Positions 1 to 6,066 are shown, counted from the first letter of the stretch. The stretch: 8,031 nucleotides of DNA from DASPKW01 sp038244055 (GCA_038244055.1 JBBRTW010000341.1:1-8031), one strand, 5' to 3'. Translations and numbers: made by a program. Notes: a model not told the origin generated them from the sequence alone.

Positions 1-203
1 GAGCGATCCGGCGTCAGGCCGGTTGCATTGGAATGAATATTCCAGACGGTGTTCGCCCAGGCCTGAAATCGCTGCAGGGCATCGGTTCCGTTGGCCCGGA
101 TCAGCACGAATAACCGATCCACCTCGCGCCGCGCCAATAGTTCCGCCGCCAGTTGCGGGCCGAGCGCTCCAGTAGCGCCTGTAAGAAGGACGTTTTCTGC
201 CAT
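1..203 (-). CDS. NAD(P)-dependent thioester/acyl reductase-like protein, N-terminal part (truncated by window edge)
   Basis: Only the first 67 codons are inside the window; the gene continues beyond base 1. It opens with a beta strand (ENVLL) and the nucleotide-binding glycine motif TGATGALG at residues 8-15. A helix (residues 16-26) and a second strand ending in VLIRA (33-37) follow. This order, with Arg36 after the second strand, fits the NAD_binding_4/extended-SDR family: fatty acyl-CoA reductases, carboxylic acid reductase and NRPS terminal reductase domains. Such enzymes reduce an acyl thioester to an aldehyde or alcohol with NAD(P)H. Because the Rossmann motif lies at the very N-terminus, this is a stand-alone reductase or a protein that starts with this domain, not the end of an NRPS. 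The ATG at 203 has GGAG at 208-211, only four bases away. It lies 59 bases after the acyltransferase gene on the same strand, so probably in the same operon. A sugar-epimerase-type SDR is the main alternative. Confidence 0.72.
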   Translation of the reverse strand, partial: MAENVLLTGATGALGPQLAAELLARREVDRLFVLIRANGTDALQRFQAWANTVWNIHSNATGLTPDR

Positions 204-262
204 GATGCTCCGGGACTCATCGTAAGGGCCGCGTGAATTCCTGCCAGCGGCGGGCCACTCCG

Positions 263-1588
263 CTACGAGCCGGGAGCATACTCGATAGCGGAATTCGCCA
301 CAGACCGCAACCGCGATAAAAAAGACCCGGCCAGGCGGGCGGCCCGCGCTTCATCGACCAGTGCGGTCCGGCACGTCAGCGCCACATGCGAGGTCCGCCC
401 GAGCGAACTGGGCGTAAAAAGCACCGGCAGGGCCGGCCCGGTGGGCGAAAACCGCAGGTAATCCAGAATCGGAGCGGGATGATGCTCTGCCGCCCAGGTC
501 CGGTTCATGTTCACGTTGGAAATCCCGGCCGCCAGCGGCAGATGGCCCTGATAGAAGCGCACCCAGCGCTCGCGGGAGAGGAACATCGATTCGGCGATGG
601 CGGCGCTCATGCGAATCTGGCTGGCTTGCGCCGCCATGGTGCGCTTCTGCCAGGCGCTCTGGCCGGCGATCGCGCGCAGGAGCCTGGGAAAATCCCGCAG
701 CGCATTGGGGCGGACGATCGTGGTGGTGAAACCCAGGAACAGGCCGAAAACATCGGCCAGTTCGTCGCCGGCCGATGCCCGGAGATCGACCACCGTTCCC
801 AGCGCCAGTTCCTGACGGCCGGGCGCGGCGGGGGTGACGCCGTGGAGGTGGCACGCCTCGGCCATGGCCGCCAGGAAAAGATCGTTGAGCGTGACTTCGA
901 GCCGGCGCGCCGACTGGCGCAGATCGTCGATCATGCCATCGGGAAACCGGTAGACCGAGCAGCGCACGCTGTAGTCGCCGGCGACATGCTCGACCCGGCG
1001 GGCGTTGCCAAAGCGGGTAATCAGACGAAGGGCCGAAGCGACCCCATCGACGAGATTCCATTTCCCGCGATTGGGGCCGAAGTAATGCCAGTAGCCAGCG
1101 CGGGCGATTTTCAATGGCTCGGAGCGCGCCCGCGCATCTTCGAAGGCGTGGTAAAACCACTCGCGGAGTACGATTCGAATTGAAAAGCTATCGGCAACCC
1201 AGTGATGGTAAACCACGCCCACGTAGTACGAGCCATCGCCATGAAGCACGAATGGCCGAAAGGGGCAGAAGGCGCTGTCGGCCGATCCGCCCGCCTCGAA
1301 TGGCCGATTCATCTCCTGCGAAATGTGCGAATCGATACTGACGCCGCGCGGGACGATTTGAAGCGGATTCGGGTTGGAATGCCCGCTGGACGGCTCATGC
1401 CGGTAGCGATTGCCGGAAACCTGAACCTCGCCTAGCCCCAGCGCGCTCATCATCCGGGACCACGCGGCCGAAAGCGCACCGATATCCGGCGACCCCTCGA
1501 TATGCAGCACCTGGGCCGCGTTGTAGGGATGAACTCCGTCCCATAAACGCATGATGCGCTGGAAGACGTTGAAACCGGCTGCCTCCAT
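263..1588 (-). CDS. stand-alone condensation-domain/wax-ester-synthase-like acyltransferase (HHxxxD family)
   Basis: The 441-residue product has the layout of the CoA-dependent acyltransferase superfamily (NRPS condensation domains, WS/DGAT, PapA). An N-terminal segment NVFQRIMRLWDGVHPYNA (8-25) is typical of stand-alone members. The catalytic motif HHWVADS is at 128-134 (His129 the presumed base, Asp133 structural). A second-lobe helix LNDLFLAAMAEA is at 234-245, a VDLR-plus-FGLFLG stretch at 267-286, and a SNVN segment at 357-360. Family members transfer an acyl group from a thioester donor to an alcohol or amine. No signal peptide is visible, so it should be cytoplasmic. The usual Gly after the motif Asp is Ser134. 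I chose the ATG at 1588 because the protein then begins right at the conserved region. A GTG at 1612 overlaps the upstream stop codon as GTGA and would add eight residues; neither start has a strong ribosome-binding site. It lies between a membrane methyltransferase and a thioester reductase gene. Donor and acceptor are unknown. Confidence 0.82.
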   Translation of the reverse strand: MEAAGFNVFQRIMRLWDGVHPYNAAQVLHIEGSPDIGALSAAWSRMMSALGLGEVQVSGNRYRHEPSSGHSNPNPLQIVPRGVSIDSHISQEMNRPFEAGGSADSAFCPFRPFVLHGDGSYYVGVVYHHWVADSFSIRIVLREWFYHAFEDARARSEPLKIARAGYWHYFGPNRGKWNLVDGVASALRLITRFGNARRVEHVAGDYSVRCSVYRFPDGMIDDLRQSARRLEVTLNDLFLAAMAEACHLHGVTPAAPGRQELALGTVVDLRASAGDELADVFGLFLGFTTTIVRPNALRDFPRLLRAIAGQSAWQKRTMAAQASQIRMSAAIAESMFLSRERWVRFYQGHLPLAAGISNVNMNRTWAAEHHPAPILDYLRFSPTGPALPVLFTPSSLGRTSHVALTCRTALVDEARAARLAGSFLSRLRSVANSAIEYAPGS

Positions 1589-1608
1589 TCCACCACGCTC
1601 GATTCTAT

Positions 1609-2250
1609 TCACCGGGGTGACGCCTGGCCGGAAAAGAGCCTTGGAATAAACCGGCCGGCGCGGGCGGCGTAGTTCGTGTAGGCCGCGCCGTGGAGGGCGA
1701 TGAGAAACTTCTCTTCGCGCCGGGCCTCCCACTGCAGCAGCATCAAATGAAGCACGCCCACCGCGATCATCAACGGGCTGAAGACGGCCGCGACCGCGCA
1801 GAGCATCAGCACGGACGACAGCGCGTAGATCGGATGCCGCACATAGGCGTAGGGGCCGCTGAAGATCAGTTGCGTTCGTTCATTGGGATCGATCCCCATC
1901 CGCCATGAGGTGCCCATCTTTTGCCAGCAGACCCAGGTCGCGGCGAAAGCGGCGACCGCGACCGCGAATGCGGCCCAATCGATGATGCGATTATCGTAGA
2001 TTGGCCGGAGAATCGCGGGCAGGTCGAGAAAAAATGGCGTGAGCAGCGGCACCAGGACCCACAGGGTGACGACTGGAATCCACACCATGCGCAGGATGCG
2101 CCCCAGCGGCTCGGGGGGGATGAAATTGGCGGCCCGGCCGACGGTTTTCCGGCTCCGACCCACCATCTGCAACACCCGCAGCCAGTAGACCAGCAGGATC
2201 ACCCCAATAAGCAGCGCCGGCAGGGAAGTGGGCGAACTGGTAAAGGACAC
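1609..2250 (-). CDS. integral membrane methyltransferase, isoprenylcysteine carboxyl methyltransferase (ICMT/PEMT-like) family
   Basis: The 213-residue protein is mostly hydrophobic, with likely membrane segments near 9-29, 54-75, 88-108 and 141-172. The family signature is in the C-terminal half. GPYAYVRHPIY at 132-142 is the S-adenosylmethionine-binding RHPxY motif of bacterial ICMT-like and phospholipid N-methyltransferase-like enzymes. EE at 179-180 and a closing AYTNYAARAGRFIPR stretch (190-204) complete the signature. Related proteins methylate a lipid-linked or membrane-embedded acceptor, but bacterial members are rarely characterised, so the substrate is open. The start is GTG at 2250, supported by AGAGG at 2258-2262 with a seven-base spacer. 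The gene follows the lipoprotein hydrolase by 40 bases, and its TGA overlaps a possible GTG start of the acyltransferase, which indicates co-transcription and perhaps translational coupling. Confidence 0.85.
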   Translation of the reverse strand: MSFTSSPTSLPALLIGVILLVYWLRVLQMVGRSRKTVGRAANFIPPEPLGRILRMVWIPVVTLWVLVPLLTPFFLDLPAILRPIYDNRIIDWAAFAVAVAAFAATWVCWQKMGTSWRMGIDPNERTQLIFSGPYAYVRHPIYALSSVLMLCAVAAVFSPLMIAVGVLHLMLLQWEARREEKFLIALHGAAYTNYAARAGRFIPRLFSGQASPR

Positions 2251-2257
2251 TGACGAA

Positions 2258-2262
2258 CCTCT
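2258..2262 (-). promoter_or_regulatory. ribosome binding site that fixes a GTG start
   Basis: AGAGG on the minus strand, seven bases before the GTG at 2250. It supports a non-ATG start for the membrane methyltransferase; no competing ATG lies near it in that frame. Confidence 0.6.
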
Positions 2263-2290
2263 TCGCTATGGTGCAAACGGATCACTTCAG

Positions 2291-3118
2291 TCAATCGCCG
2301 CGGGCGGAGACTTTCGGCGCGTCGCTCCTGGGCGGCGCTGACTGGTTCGCGCCGCCCGCGACGCGAGCGTCATCGGGCAATCCCGTCGACACAGCCGAAC
2401 GCGGATGCTTCATGGGGTGCATCGTAGTCCATGTGGCCCGATTGGGACAGGCATCAAGGACATGATCGATGATCGCCTTCTGCAATTTCGGTCCTTTATC
2501 GATATTGACGTGATTGGTGAAACCCTCCTTCAATTCCTTGCCCTCTTCGTTCAGGTTGATGTTGAGCAGTTTGCCCGTCCCGCCGGGCTCCTGTTGGAGT
2601 GGCATTCCGCGCAGAAAATTGCCCCACGATCCCAGCATCCCCGGCATCCAGTAGTTGATGCAGAGTTTGACGTTCTTGGGCACGGTGTTCTGGTCCACCG
2701 CATCCATCGTGATGATGAGCTCGACGGGAACGCCGACTTTATCCAACTCGCGGGCGATAATCAGCGAATCATCGGATCCAAACGAATGCCCGATCATGCA
2801 GATCGGCTCGGGGTCGGGCTGGCCCTTGTATCGCTCGGCCATCGTGCGCGCCAGTTCTTCGCACTGATCGTGCTGGAAGACCTGCGCCGTCACATCGCGC
2901 TGGCGAAGCTGCTCGCCCATCTCATCGATGCCGCTGGAGAAGACGCCGATCCAGCCGCGCATCAGATAAACGTGCCCGGCCCGGGGGGCATCGGTGTAGG
3001 GTTGAACCAACTCCATTTTTCCAACGGTGGTCGAGCCGCAGCCCAGGCAAAGGCTCGCGGCCCCGCATGCGCCTATCAGCAGCACCGTTTTCATGACAGT
3101 ATGAATTGAATTTCGCAT
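2291..3118 (-). CDS. exported alpha/beta hydrolase, probable lipoprotein (paralogue A)
   Basis: A 275-residue serine hydrolase. The start at 3118 has GGAG at 3127-3130 (spacer eight). Residues 9-26 form a hydrophobic export signal ending LCLGC (Cys27). This is an imperfect lipobox, because position -3 is Cys24 rather than Leu. The fold begins at RAGHVYLMRGWIGVFSSGID (46-65). The nucleophile elbow is GHSFG (Ser112), the likely acid is Asp139 in IITMDAV, and the likely catalytic His is His203 in TNHVNID. A conserved KLCINYW segment (151-157) is shared in form with the neighbouring homologues. The tail after CPNRATW (224-230) is low-complexity, rich in Pro, Ala and Ser. About 45% of residues match paralogue B, aligned by eye over roughly 96 ungapped core positions. 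It follows B by 56 bases on the same strand, consistent with tandem duplication and co-transcription. The substrate is unknown; lipase, esterase or thioesterase activity is possible. Confidence 0.85.
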   Translation of the reverse strand: MRNSIHTVMKTVLLIGACGAASLCLGCGSTTVGKMELVQPYTDAPRAGHVYLMRGWIGVFSSGIDEMGEQLRQRDVTAQVFQHDQCEELARTMAERYKGQPDPEPICMIGHSFGSDDSLIIARELDKVGVPVELIITMDAVDQNTVPKNVKLCINYWMPGMLGSWGNFLRGMPLQQEPGGTGKLLNINLNEEGKELKEGFTNHVNIDKGPKLQKAIIDHVLDACPNRATWTTMHPMKHPRSAVSTGLPDDARVAGGANQSAPPRSDAPKVSARGD

Positions 3119-3174
3119 GATCGTAACTCCAAGATCGTTTCCCGGGTGTTTGGATGGTCGCCTGCCTGTGGGCT

Positions 3175-4041
3175 TCATCGGTGATCCCCCTGAGTTGCCT
3201 TGACCGCGCCGGCGGTCGAGATGCTCCGCTGCTCCGAAGAGGGTGGAGACGTGGATATTCGCTCATCGGCAGGATGTGCGGCCACTTGAGAAACTTTTGC
3301 CAGGGGATGCGATCGCACCCACTGCTCGCGCGATGGGCAGATCTTCGCCAGTTGCTTGAGCACCTCGGCGTGGATCTTCACGTTCTTCTCGATGTTGTAG
3401 TGATCGGTGTCGGGTTCGAGAAGATCAGTGCGCTCGCCGCGGATGTTGACGTTTTCGAGTTTGCAGCGCCCGGCTTCATCCTGTTTAAGCGGTACGCCCC
3501 GAAAAAACGGGATCGCATCCCAGGCCCCATGGGGCTGGTAGATGTTGTAGCACCACTTGATATTGCCCGGCACGGGCGGCGGCGTGACCGGATCGAGCGT
3601 GATGATCAGGTCAACGGGAATGTTCGCTTCGCCCAGTTGCTGGGCCATCTCCAGGGCATGGTCCGCGCCCCAGGAATGGCCGATGATGATCAGCGGCTCG
3701 AAATCCTTCTGATCCTTGTACCTGGCCAGAATGGCCTCGGTGAGTTCGCGCCATTGTTCGTTGCGATAGACGGTGGCGCGGATGCCCGATTCGTTGATCT
3801 TGACCCCAAGCTGATCGATGCCGGTCGACCAGATTCCGATGAAGCCGCGCAGGAGATAAACGTTGCCCGCGCGCGGCTTGTCGGAGTCGGTCCGCACGAG
3901 GGATAAATCCCCCGGCTGCATCGAGGCCGTACTGCACCCGGTGAGCCACACGGCGATCGAAAGGAGGAAAAGCGGGCGCAACAGGCCCGCCCATCGGCCC
4001 GGTTCAAAAATGGAAGTAGAATTCATCCGCACACCATTCAT
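3175..4041 (-). CDS. lipoprotein alpha/beta hydrolase (paralogue B)
   Basis: A 288-residue protein, first gene of the minus-strand operon. A basic N-terminus and hydrophobic stretch (about 18-33) end in the canonical lipobox LTGC, so Cys36 should be lipidated and the enzyme anchored in a membrane facing the periplasm or outside. Domain order matches paralogue A: RAGNVYLLRGFIGIWSTGID (57-76), nucleophile elbow GHSWG (Ser123), Asp150 in IITLDPV, His214 in TDHYNIE, and a CPSREQW..HP motif (235-246) before a Ser-rich tail. The VYLxRG strand followed by a GxD loop marks this as a specific subfamily rather than a generic lipase. The start is uncertain: ATG at 4041 and ATG at 4026 are both in frame and neither has a good Shine-Dalgarno. 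The second lies just after a candidate -10 box, so 4026 may be the true start. Neither choice removes the signal peptide. Substrate unknown. Confidence 0.87.
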   Translation of the reverse strand: MNGVRMNSTSIFEPGRWAGLLRPLFLLSIAVWLTGCSTASMQPGDLSLVRTDSDKPRAGNVYLLRGFIGIWSTGIDQLGVKINESGIRATVYRNEQWRELTEAILARYKDQKDFEPLIIIGHSWGADHALEMAQQLGEANIPVDLIITLDPVTPPPVPGNIKWCYNIYQPHGAWDAIPFFRGVPLKQDEAGRCKLENVNIRGERTDLLEPDTDHYNIEKNVKIHAEVLKQLAKICPSREQWVRSHPLAKVSQVAAHPADERISTSPPSSEQRSISTAGAVKATQGDHR

Positions 4042-4065
4042 AAGAATTCACATTACTGGCGTCAA
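4037..4065 (-). promoter_or_regulatory. candidate sigma70-type promoter overlapping the first ATG of hydrolase B
   Basis: On the minus strand TTGACG (4065-4060) and TATGAA (4042-4037) are 17 bases apart. The -10 box covers the ATG at 4041, so transcription starting about seven bases downstream would exclude that codon and leave only a few bases before the in-frame ATG at 4026. The match is five of six for -35 and four of six for -10. Confidence 0.4.
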
Positions 4066-4145
4066 AGCCCGGCCTACAACGATGAAAAAAGAAGTTCGCA
4101 AGTGATATCGCAGAAAGTGGCCCGCCAATTTAACACCAACCGCAT

Positions 4146-4175
4146 CTTATCTCTCGCAAAGGCTGAGTTTGTCAA
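4146..4175 (-). promoter_or_regulatory. candidate distal promoter for the minus-strand operon
   Basis: A perfect TTGACA (4175-4170) is followed after 18 bases by GATAAG (4151-4146, four of six against TATAAT). It would give a leader of about 100 bases before hydrolase B. It is the best -35 box seen in the intergenic region and points toward the operon. Confidence 0.4.
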
Positions 4176-4253
4176 CATATGGGGCGACCGACTGCTCAAA
4201 TTGGGCAGAAAATGGCGCACTTCAGATTGCGGCCATTAAATTCTGGATTATTA

Positions 4254-4285
4254 CCAATGGGGGTAAAACAGCTTTACGCCCTTGG
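4254..4285 (+). other. long imperfect stem-loop in the leader of hydrolase C
   Basis: CCAATGGGGGTAAA (4254-4267) can pair with TTTACGCCCTTGG (4273-4285) around the loop ACAGC. This gives 12 base pairs with one bulged T and one G-G mismatch. It is followed by AAAAAT, not a T-run, so it is not an intrinsic terminator on the plus strand. On the minus strand the bases after it are not a T-run either. It could be an RNA leader structure or a protein site. Confidence 0.45.
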
Positions 4286-4327
4286 AAAAATCCGCGGACG
4301 ACCGGGGCTAAGCGGCCACTCTCGCAA

Positions 4328-4345
4328 GGTTTATCGTCATAAACC
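4328..4345. repeat. 18-base perfect inverted repeat, candidate operator
   Basis: GGTTTAT and ATAAACC are perfect inverted copies around CGTC. The site lies 125 bases before the hydrolase C start codon. Even spacing and AT-rich half-sites resemble a dimeric repressor operator; a small RNA hairpin is the alternative. A shorter GGATTTATCC palindrome lies at 4369-4378. Confidence 0.4.
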
Positions 4346-4469
4346 GGCACGGGATTTCTCCAATCGGTGGATTTATCCGGTTTGCGCTATCTGGATGGGT
4401 GAATCAGGCAGCCGTTTCGGCGGGCTCAAGAGGTTTCGAGGCACGGCAATTCTCGAGGAACTCCTTTCC

Positions 4470-5180
4470 ATGCAGTACCAACCCCGTTCAGCCCTGGCCG
4501 TGTTGGGCGTTCTAATCCTCGGCGGATGCGCGGATTTTCGCGTACAGCCCCTTGATGGTCCAATAGTTGTGGCAAGCCGGGCCCCAAAAACTGCACCGCT
4601 TTTCGCTTCGAGCACAGGCCGACGCACTGATGGGATGCCCTTGGTAGTGATCTCTTACGGCAATGGCAGCCCGGCCGACAGCTCTGGCCATGGACTGCGC
4701 GATATCGCAGATGAAATCCGCCGCCGCTATCCCGGCCAGGAGGTCATCACCCGTGGGTGGGATGATGAAGATTCCATCCTTTTGACCCTCCAGCGCCATC
4801 GCGGCCCGATCATGCTGGTAGGGCATAGTTACGGGGGAAGCCGGTCGGTTGAGCTCGCTTCCCGTCTTGGACGAACAGTGGACTGCCTGATCCTGTTGGA
4901 CCCCGTCGTTCAGGGTCACTTCGGATTCGCGCCGCCGGGGCGGTTCTTCCAGATTCCCGACTCGGTCAATCACGCGATTTGTTACTACCGGCCACTGGGC
5001 GGATGGCCCGCCAGTTTCCCCATCCTCAATCCCCGGCATGCGACCGATAACCGCCCGCGCAATATCGAACACAACGAATTCTGCAGCAGCGCCGAGGTGC
5101 GGCGCAGCATCCTCGATTGGGTCGGCGCGAATGCCGCCTCCGGTGTTGCGCTGGCCACAGGCACGCAGGGCGATCCGTAA
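4470..5180 (+). CDS. lipoprotein alpha/beta hydrolase (homologue C)
   Basis: The 236-residue product starts at ATG 4470, chosen because a short signal peptide with lipobox LGGC (Cys20) follows at once and GAGGA lies at 4455-4459. The core is a compact serine hydrolase: strand PLVVISYGNG (57-66), nucleophile elbow GHSYGG (Ser120), Asp144 in LILLDPVV, and His201 in NIEHNEF. The segment VNHAICYYRPLGGW (166-179) sits where A and B have their Cys/Asn/Tyr segments followed by a Pro. The spacing of acid and His is also alike, so C is probably a divergent member of the same subfamily. It lacks the VYLxRGxxG opening of A and B and their Ser/Pro-rich C-terminal tail. It is transcribed away from A and B across the shared intergenic region and ends at its own terminator. 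The enzyme should be membrane-anchored and act outside the cytoplasm; the substrate is unknown. Confidence 0.82.
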   Translation: MQYQPRSALAVLGVLILGGCADFRVQPLDGPIVVASRAPKTAPLFASSTGRRTDGMPLVVISYGNGSPADSSGHGLRDIADEIRRRYPGQEVITRGWDDEDSILLTLQRHRGPIMLVGHSYGGSRSVELASRLGRTVDCLILLDPVVQGHFGFAPPGRFFQIPDSVNHAICYYRPLGGWPASFPILNPRHATDNRPRNIEHNEFCSSAEVRRSILDWVGANAASGVALATGTQGDP

Positions 5181-5194
5181 GTTCCTCGCGCCAG

Positions 5195-5218
5195 TTCCAG
5201 ATTATTCTGGAAATTTTT
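5195..5218 (+). terminator. intrinsic terminator after hydrolase C
   Basis: TTCCAGA (5195-5201) and TCTGGAA (5206-5212) form a perfect seven-pair stem with the loop TTAT. One A and then five T follow (5214-5218). It starts 14 bases after the stop codon of hydrolase C, so hydrolase C and the next gene are probably separate units. Confidence 0.72.
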
Positions 5219-5304
5219 GGCGCGGCTTGGTAACCCATTATGCCACGCTGGCGATGCGGCCGCGCATCGTGCGGGATGTGGCAGGATAGAGCGACTTTTT
5301 CCAC

Positions 5305-5309
5305 AGGAG
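5305..5309 (+). promoter_or_regulatory. ribosome binding site of the esterase gene
   Basis: AGGAG lies seven bases before ATG 5317 but only four before the in-frame GTG at 5314. The spacing favours ATG 5317. Confidence 0.65.
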
Positions 5310-5316
5310 TTTCGTG

Positions 5317-6066
5317 ATGAAATGTTTGATCGCGCTGACATTATGCACCCTATCGATGCTGACCGGCTGCGGGCGGATGTCGATGGGCCAGCTCACTCAG
5401 ACCAACGAGGGAGCGCCAACGGGAACCGGCTTCTCCATCAAGACCGTGAAGGTCGATGGTGAAGACCGCAAATACGGCGTCTTCGTTCCCCACTCGTACA
5501 ACGCCTCCAAGCGCTGGCCGGTGATCGTGTTCCTGCACGGTGTGCTGGAATCCGGCAGCGATGGCACGGCCTGCATGGCGGTCGGGCTTGCCCCCTCGAT
5601 CGCCAAGGTCGCTGCGAACTTTGGATTCATCGCCGTGTTTCCGCAGTCCACGGGTGACTGGGTCGGCGATGAGCGCCTGCGCATCCCCGTCGCCTGCCTC
5701 GATCAGGTGCAGAAGGACTACGCGACCGATACCGCCCACGTCGGCCTGACCGGCCTCTCCAACGGCGGCTACGGCGTCTGGGCTCTGGGGGCGCGCTATC
5801 CCGATCGCTTCTCCTGCCTGGCGCCGATGGCCGGGTATACGGATTACGATGATGTGCCCAAGCTGACCCGCATTCCAATCTGGTGCTTCCACAACAGCGG
5901 CGATTTCCTGGTCTCCCCCGGTGGATCCGAGGAAATGTGCAAGCGCATTCAAGCGGCGGGTGGCAACGCCCGCTTCACCAAGCTCGATGGCATGGGCCAC
6001 AACTGCTGGGAAGAGGTCTACGATGGCGGCGATCTCTTCAAATGGATGCTGACGACCGGGCGATAG
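5317..6066 (+). CDS. lipoprotein esterase, PHB-depolymerase/predicted-peptidase (LpqC/COG4099-like) alpha/beta hydrolase
   Basis: The 249-residue protein begins with a short signal peptide and canonical lipobox LTGC (Cys18). The strand RKYGVFVPHSYN (51-62) is followed by PVIVFLHG (68-75), whose HG belongs to the oxyanion region. The nucleophile elbow is GLSNGG (Ser148), the acid is Asp196 in HNSGDFLV, and the His is His228 in GMGHNCWEEVY. The GHxxW then acidic/Tyr ending is characteristic of the predicted-peptidase/polyhydroxyalkanoate-depolymerase-like esterases, which hydrolyse ester bonds of polymeric or plant-derived substrates. Length and order match a single-domain, full-length enzyme with all catalytic residues present. 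It is a different hydrolase family from A, B and C. It lies 136 bases after hydrolase C, beyond a terminator, and 75 bases before the secreted unknown protein. Esterase is more likely than peptidase; the natural substrate cannot be told. Confidence 0.87.
   Translation: MKCLIALTLCTLSMLTGCGRMSMGQLTQTNEGAPTGTGFSIKTVKVDGEDRKYGVFVPHSYNASKRWPVIVFLHGVLESGSDGTACMAVGLAPSIAKVAANFGFIAVFPQSTGDWVGDERLRIPVACLDQVQKDYATDTAHVGLTGLSNGGYGVWALGARYPDRFSCLAPMAGYTDYDDVPKLTRIPIWCFHNSGDFLVSPGGSEEMCKRIQAAGGNARFTKLDGMGHNCWEEVYDGGDLFKWMLTTGR

Larger units (their letters stand above)
4042..4469. other. divergent intergenic region, no gene seen
   Basis: These 428 bases separate the leftward hydrolase operon from the rightward hydrolase C. 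An open frame runs in from 4179 to hydrolase C, but its translation shows no recognisable domain and lies before a clear lipoprotein signal, so I treat it as non-coding. The region has AT-rich patches (4233-4258) and two candidate leftward promoters. It also holds the inverted repeats listed separately and a short stem at 4192-4208 (CTGCTC/GGGCAG with one G-T pair). A weak rightward promoter could be TTGCGG (4227-4232) with TATTAC (4249-4254), but it is not convincing. Confidence 0.6.

Noticed and set aside
386..1183. Open frame on the plus strand opposite the acyltransferase
   Set aside because: The minus strand carries clear HHxxxD-family motifs; the plus frame has no recognisable domain and no ribosome binding site.
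1589..1732. Longer acyltransferase start at 1732 overlapping the methyltransferase by over 100 bases
   Set aside because: The extra residues are Arg/Pro-rich shadow of the methyltransferase gene, and the family N-terminus begins at 1588.
4039..4050. TCATAAGAATTC shared with the opposite strand of the right end of the window (about 8008-8019)
   Set aside because: A single 12-base match, counting both strands of 8 kb, is expected by chance; flanks do not match.
4151..4327. CTCTCGCAA repeated at 4151-4159 and 4319-4327
   Set aside because: A nine-base direct repeat in a spacer of this length is not far from chance, and the copies have no other shared flank.
4179..4469. N-terminal extension of hydrolase C (97 extra residues)
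   Set aside because: It would bury a good lipoprotein signal peptide in mid-protein, and the extension reads like translated intergenic DNA. The ATG at 4470 has its own ribosome binding site.
5268..5295. Possible sigma54 promoter (TGGCA...GC) before the esterase
   Set aside because: The GG and GC elements are one base too close together and the -12 element lacks TTGC.
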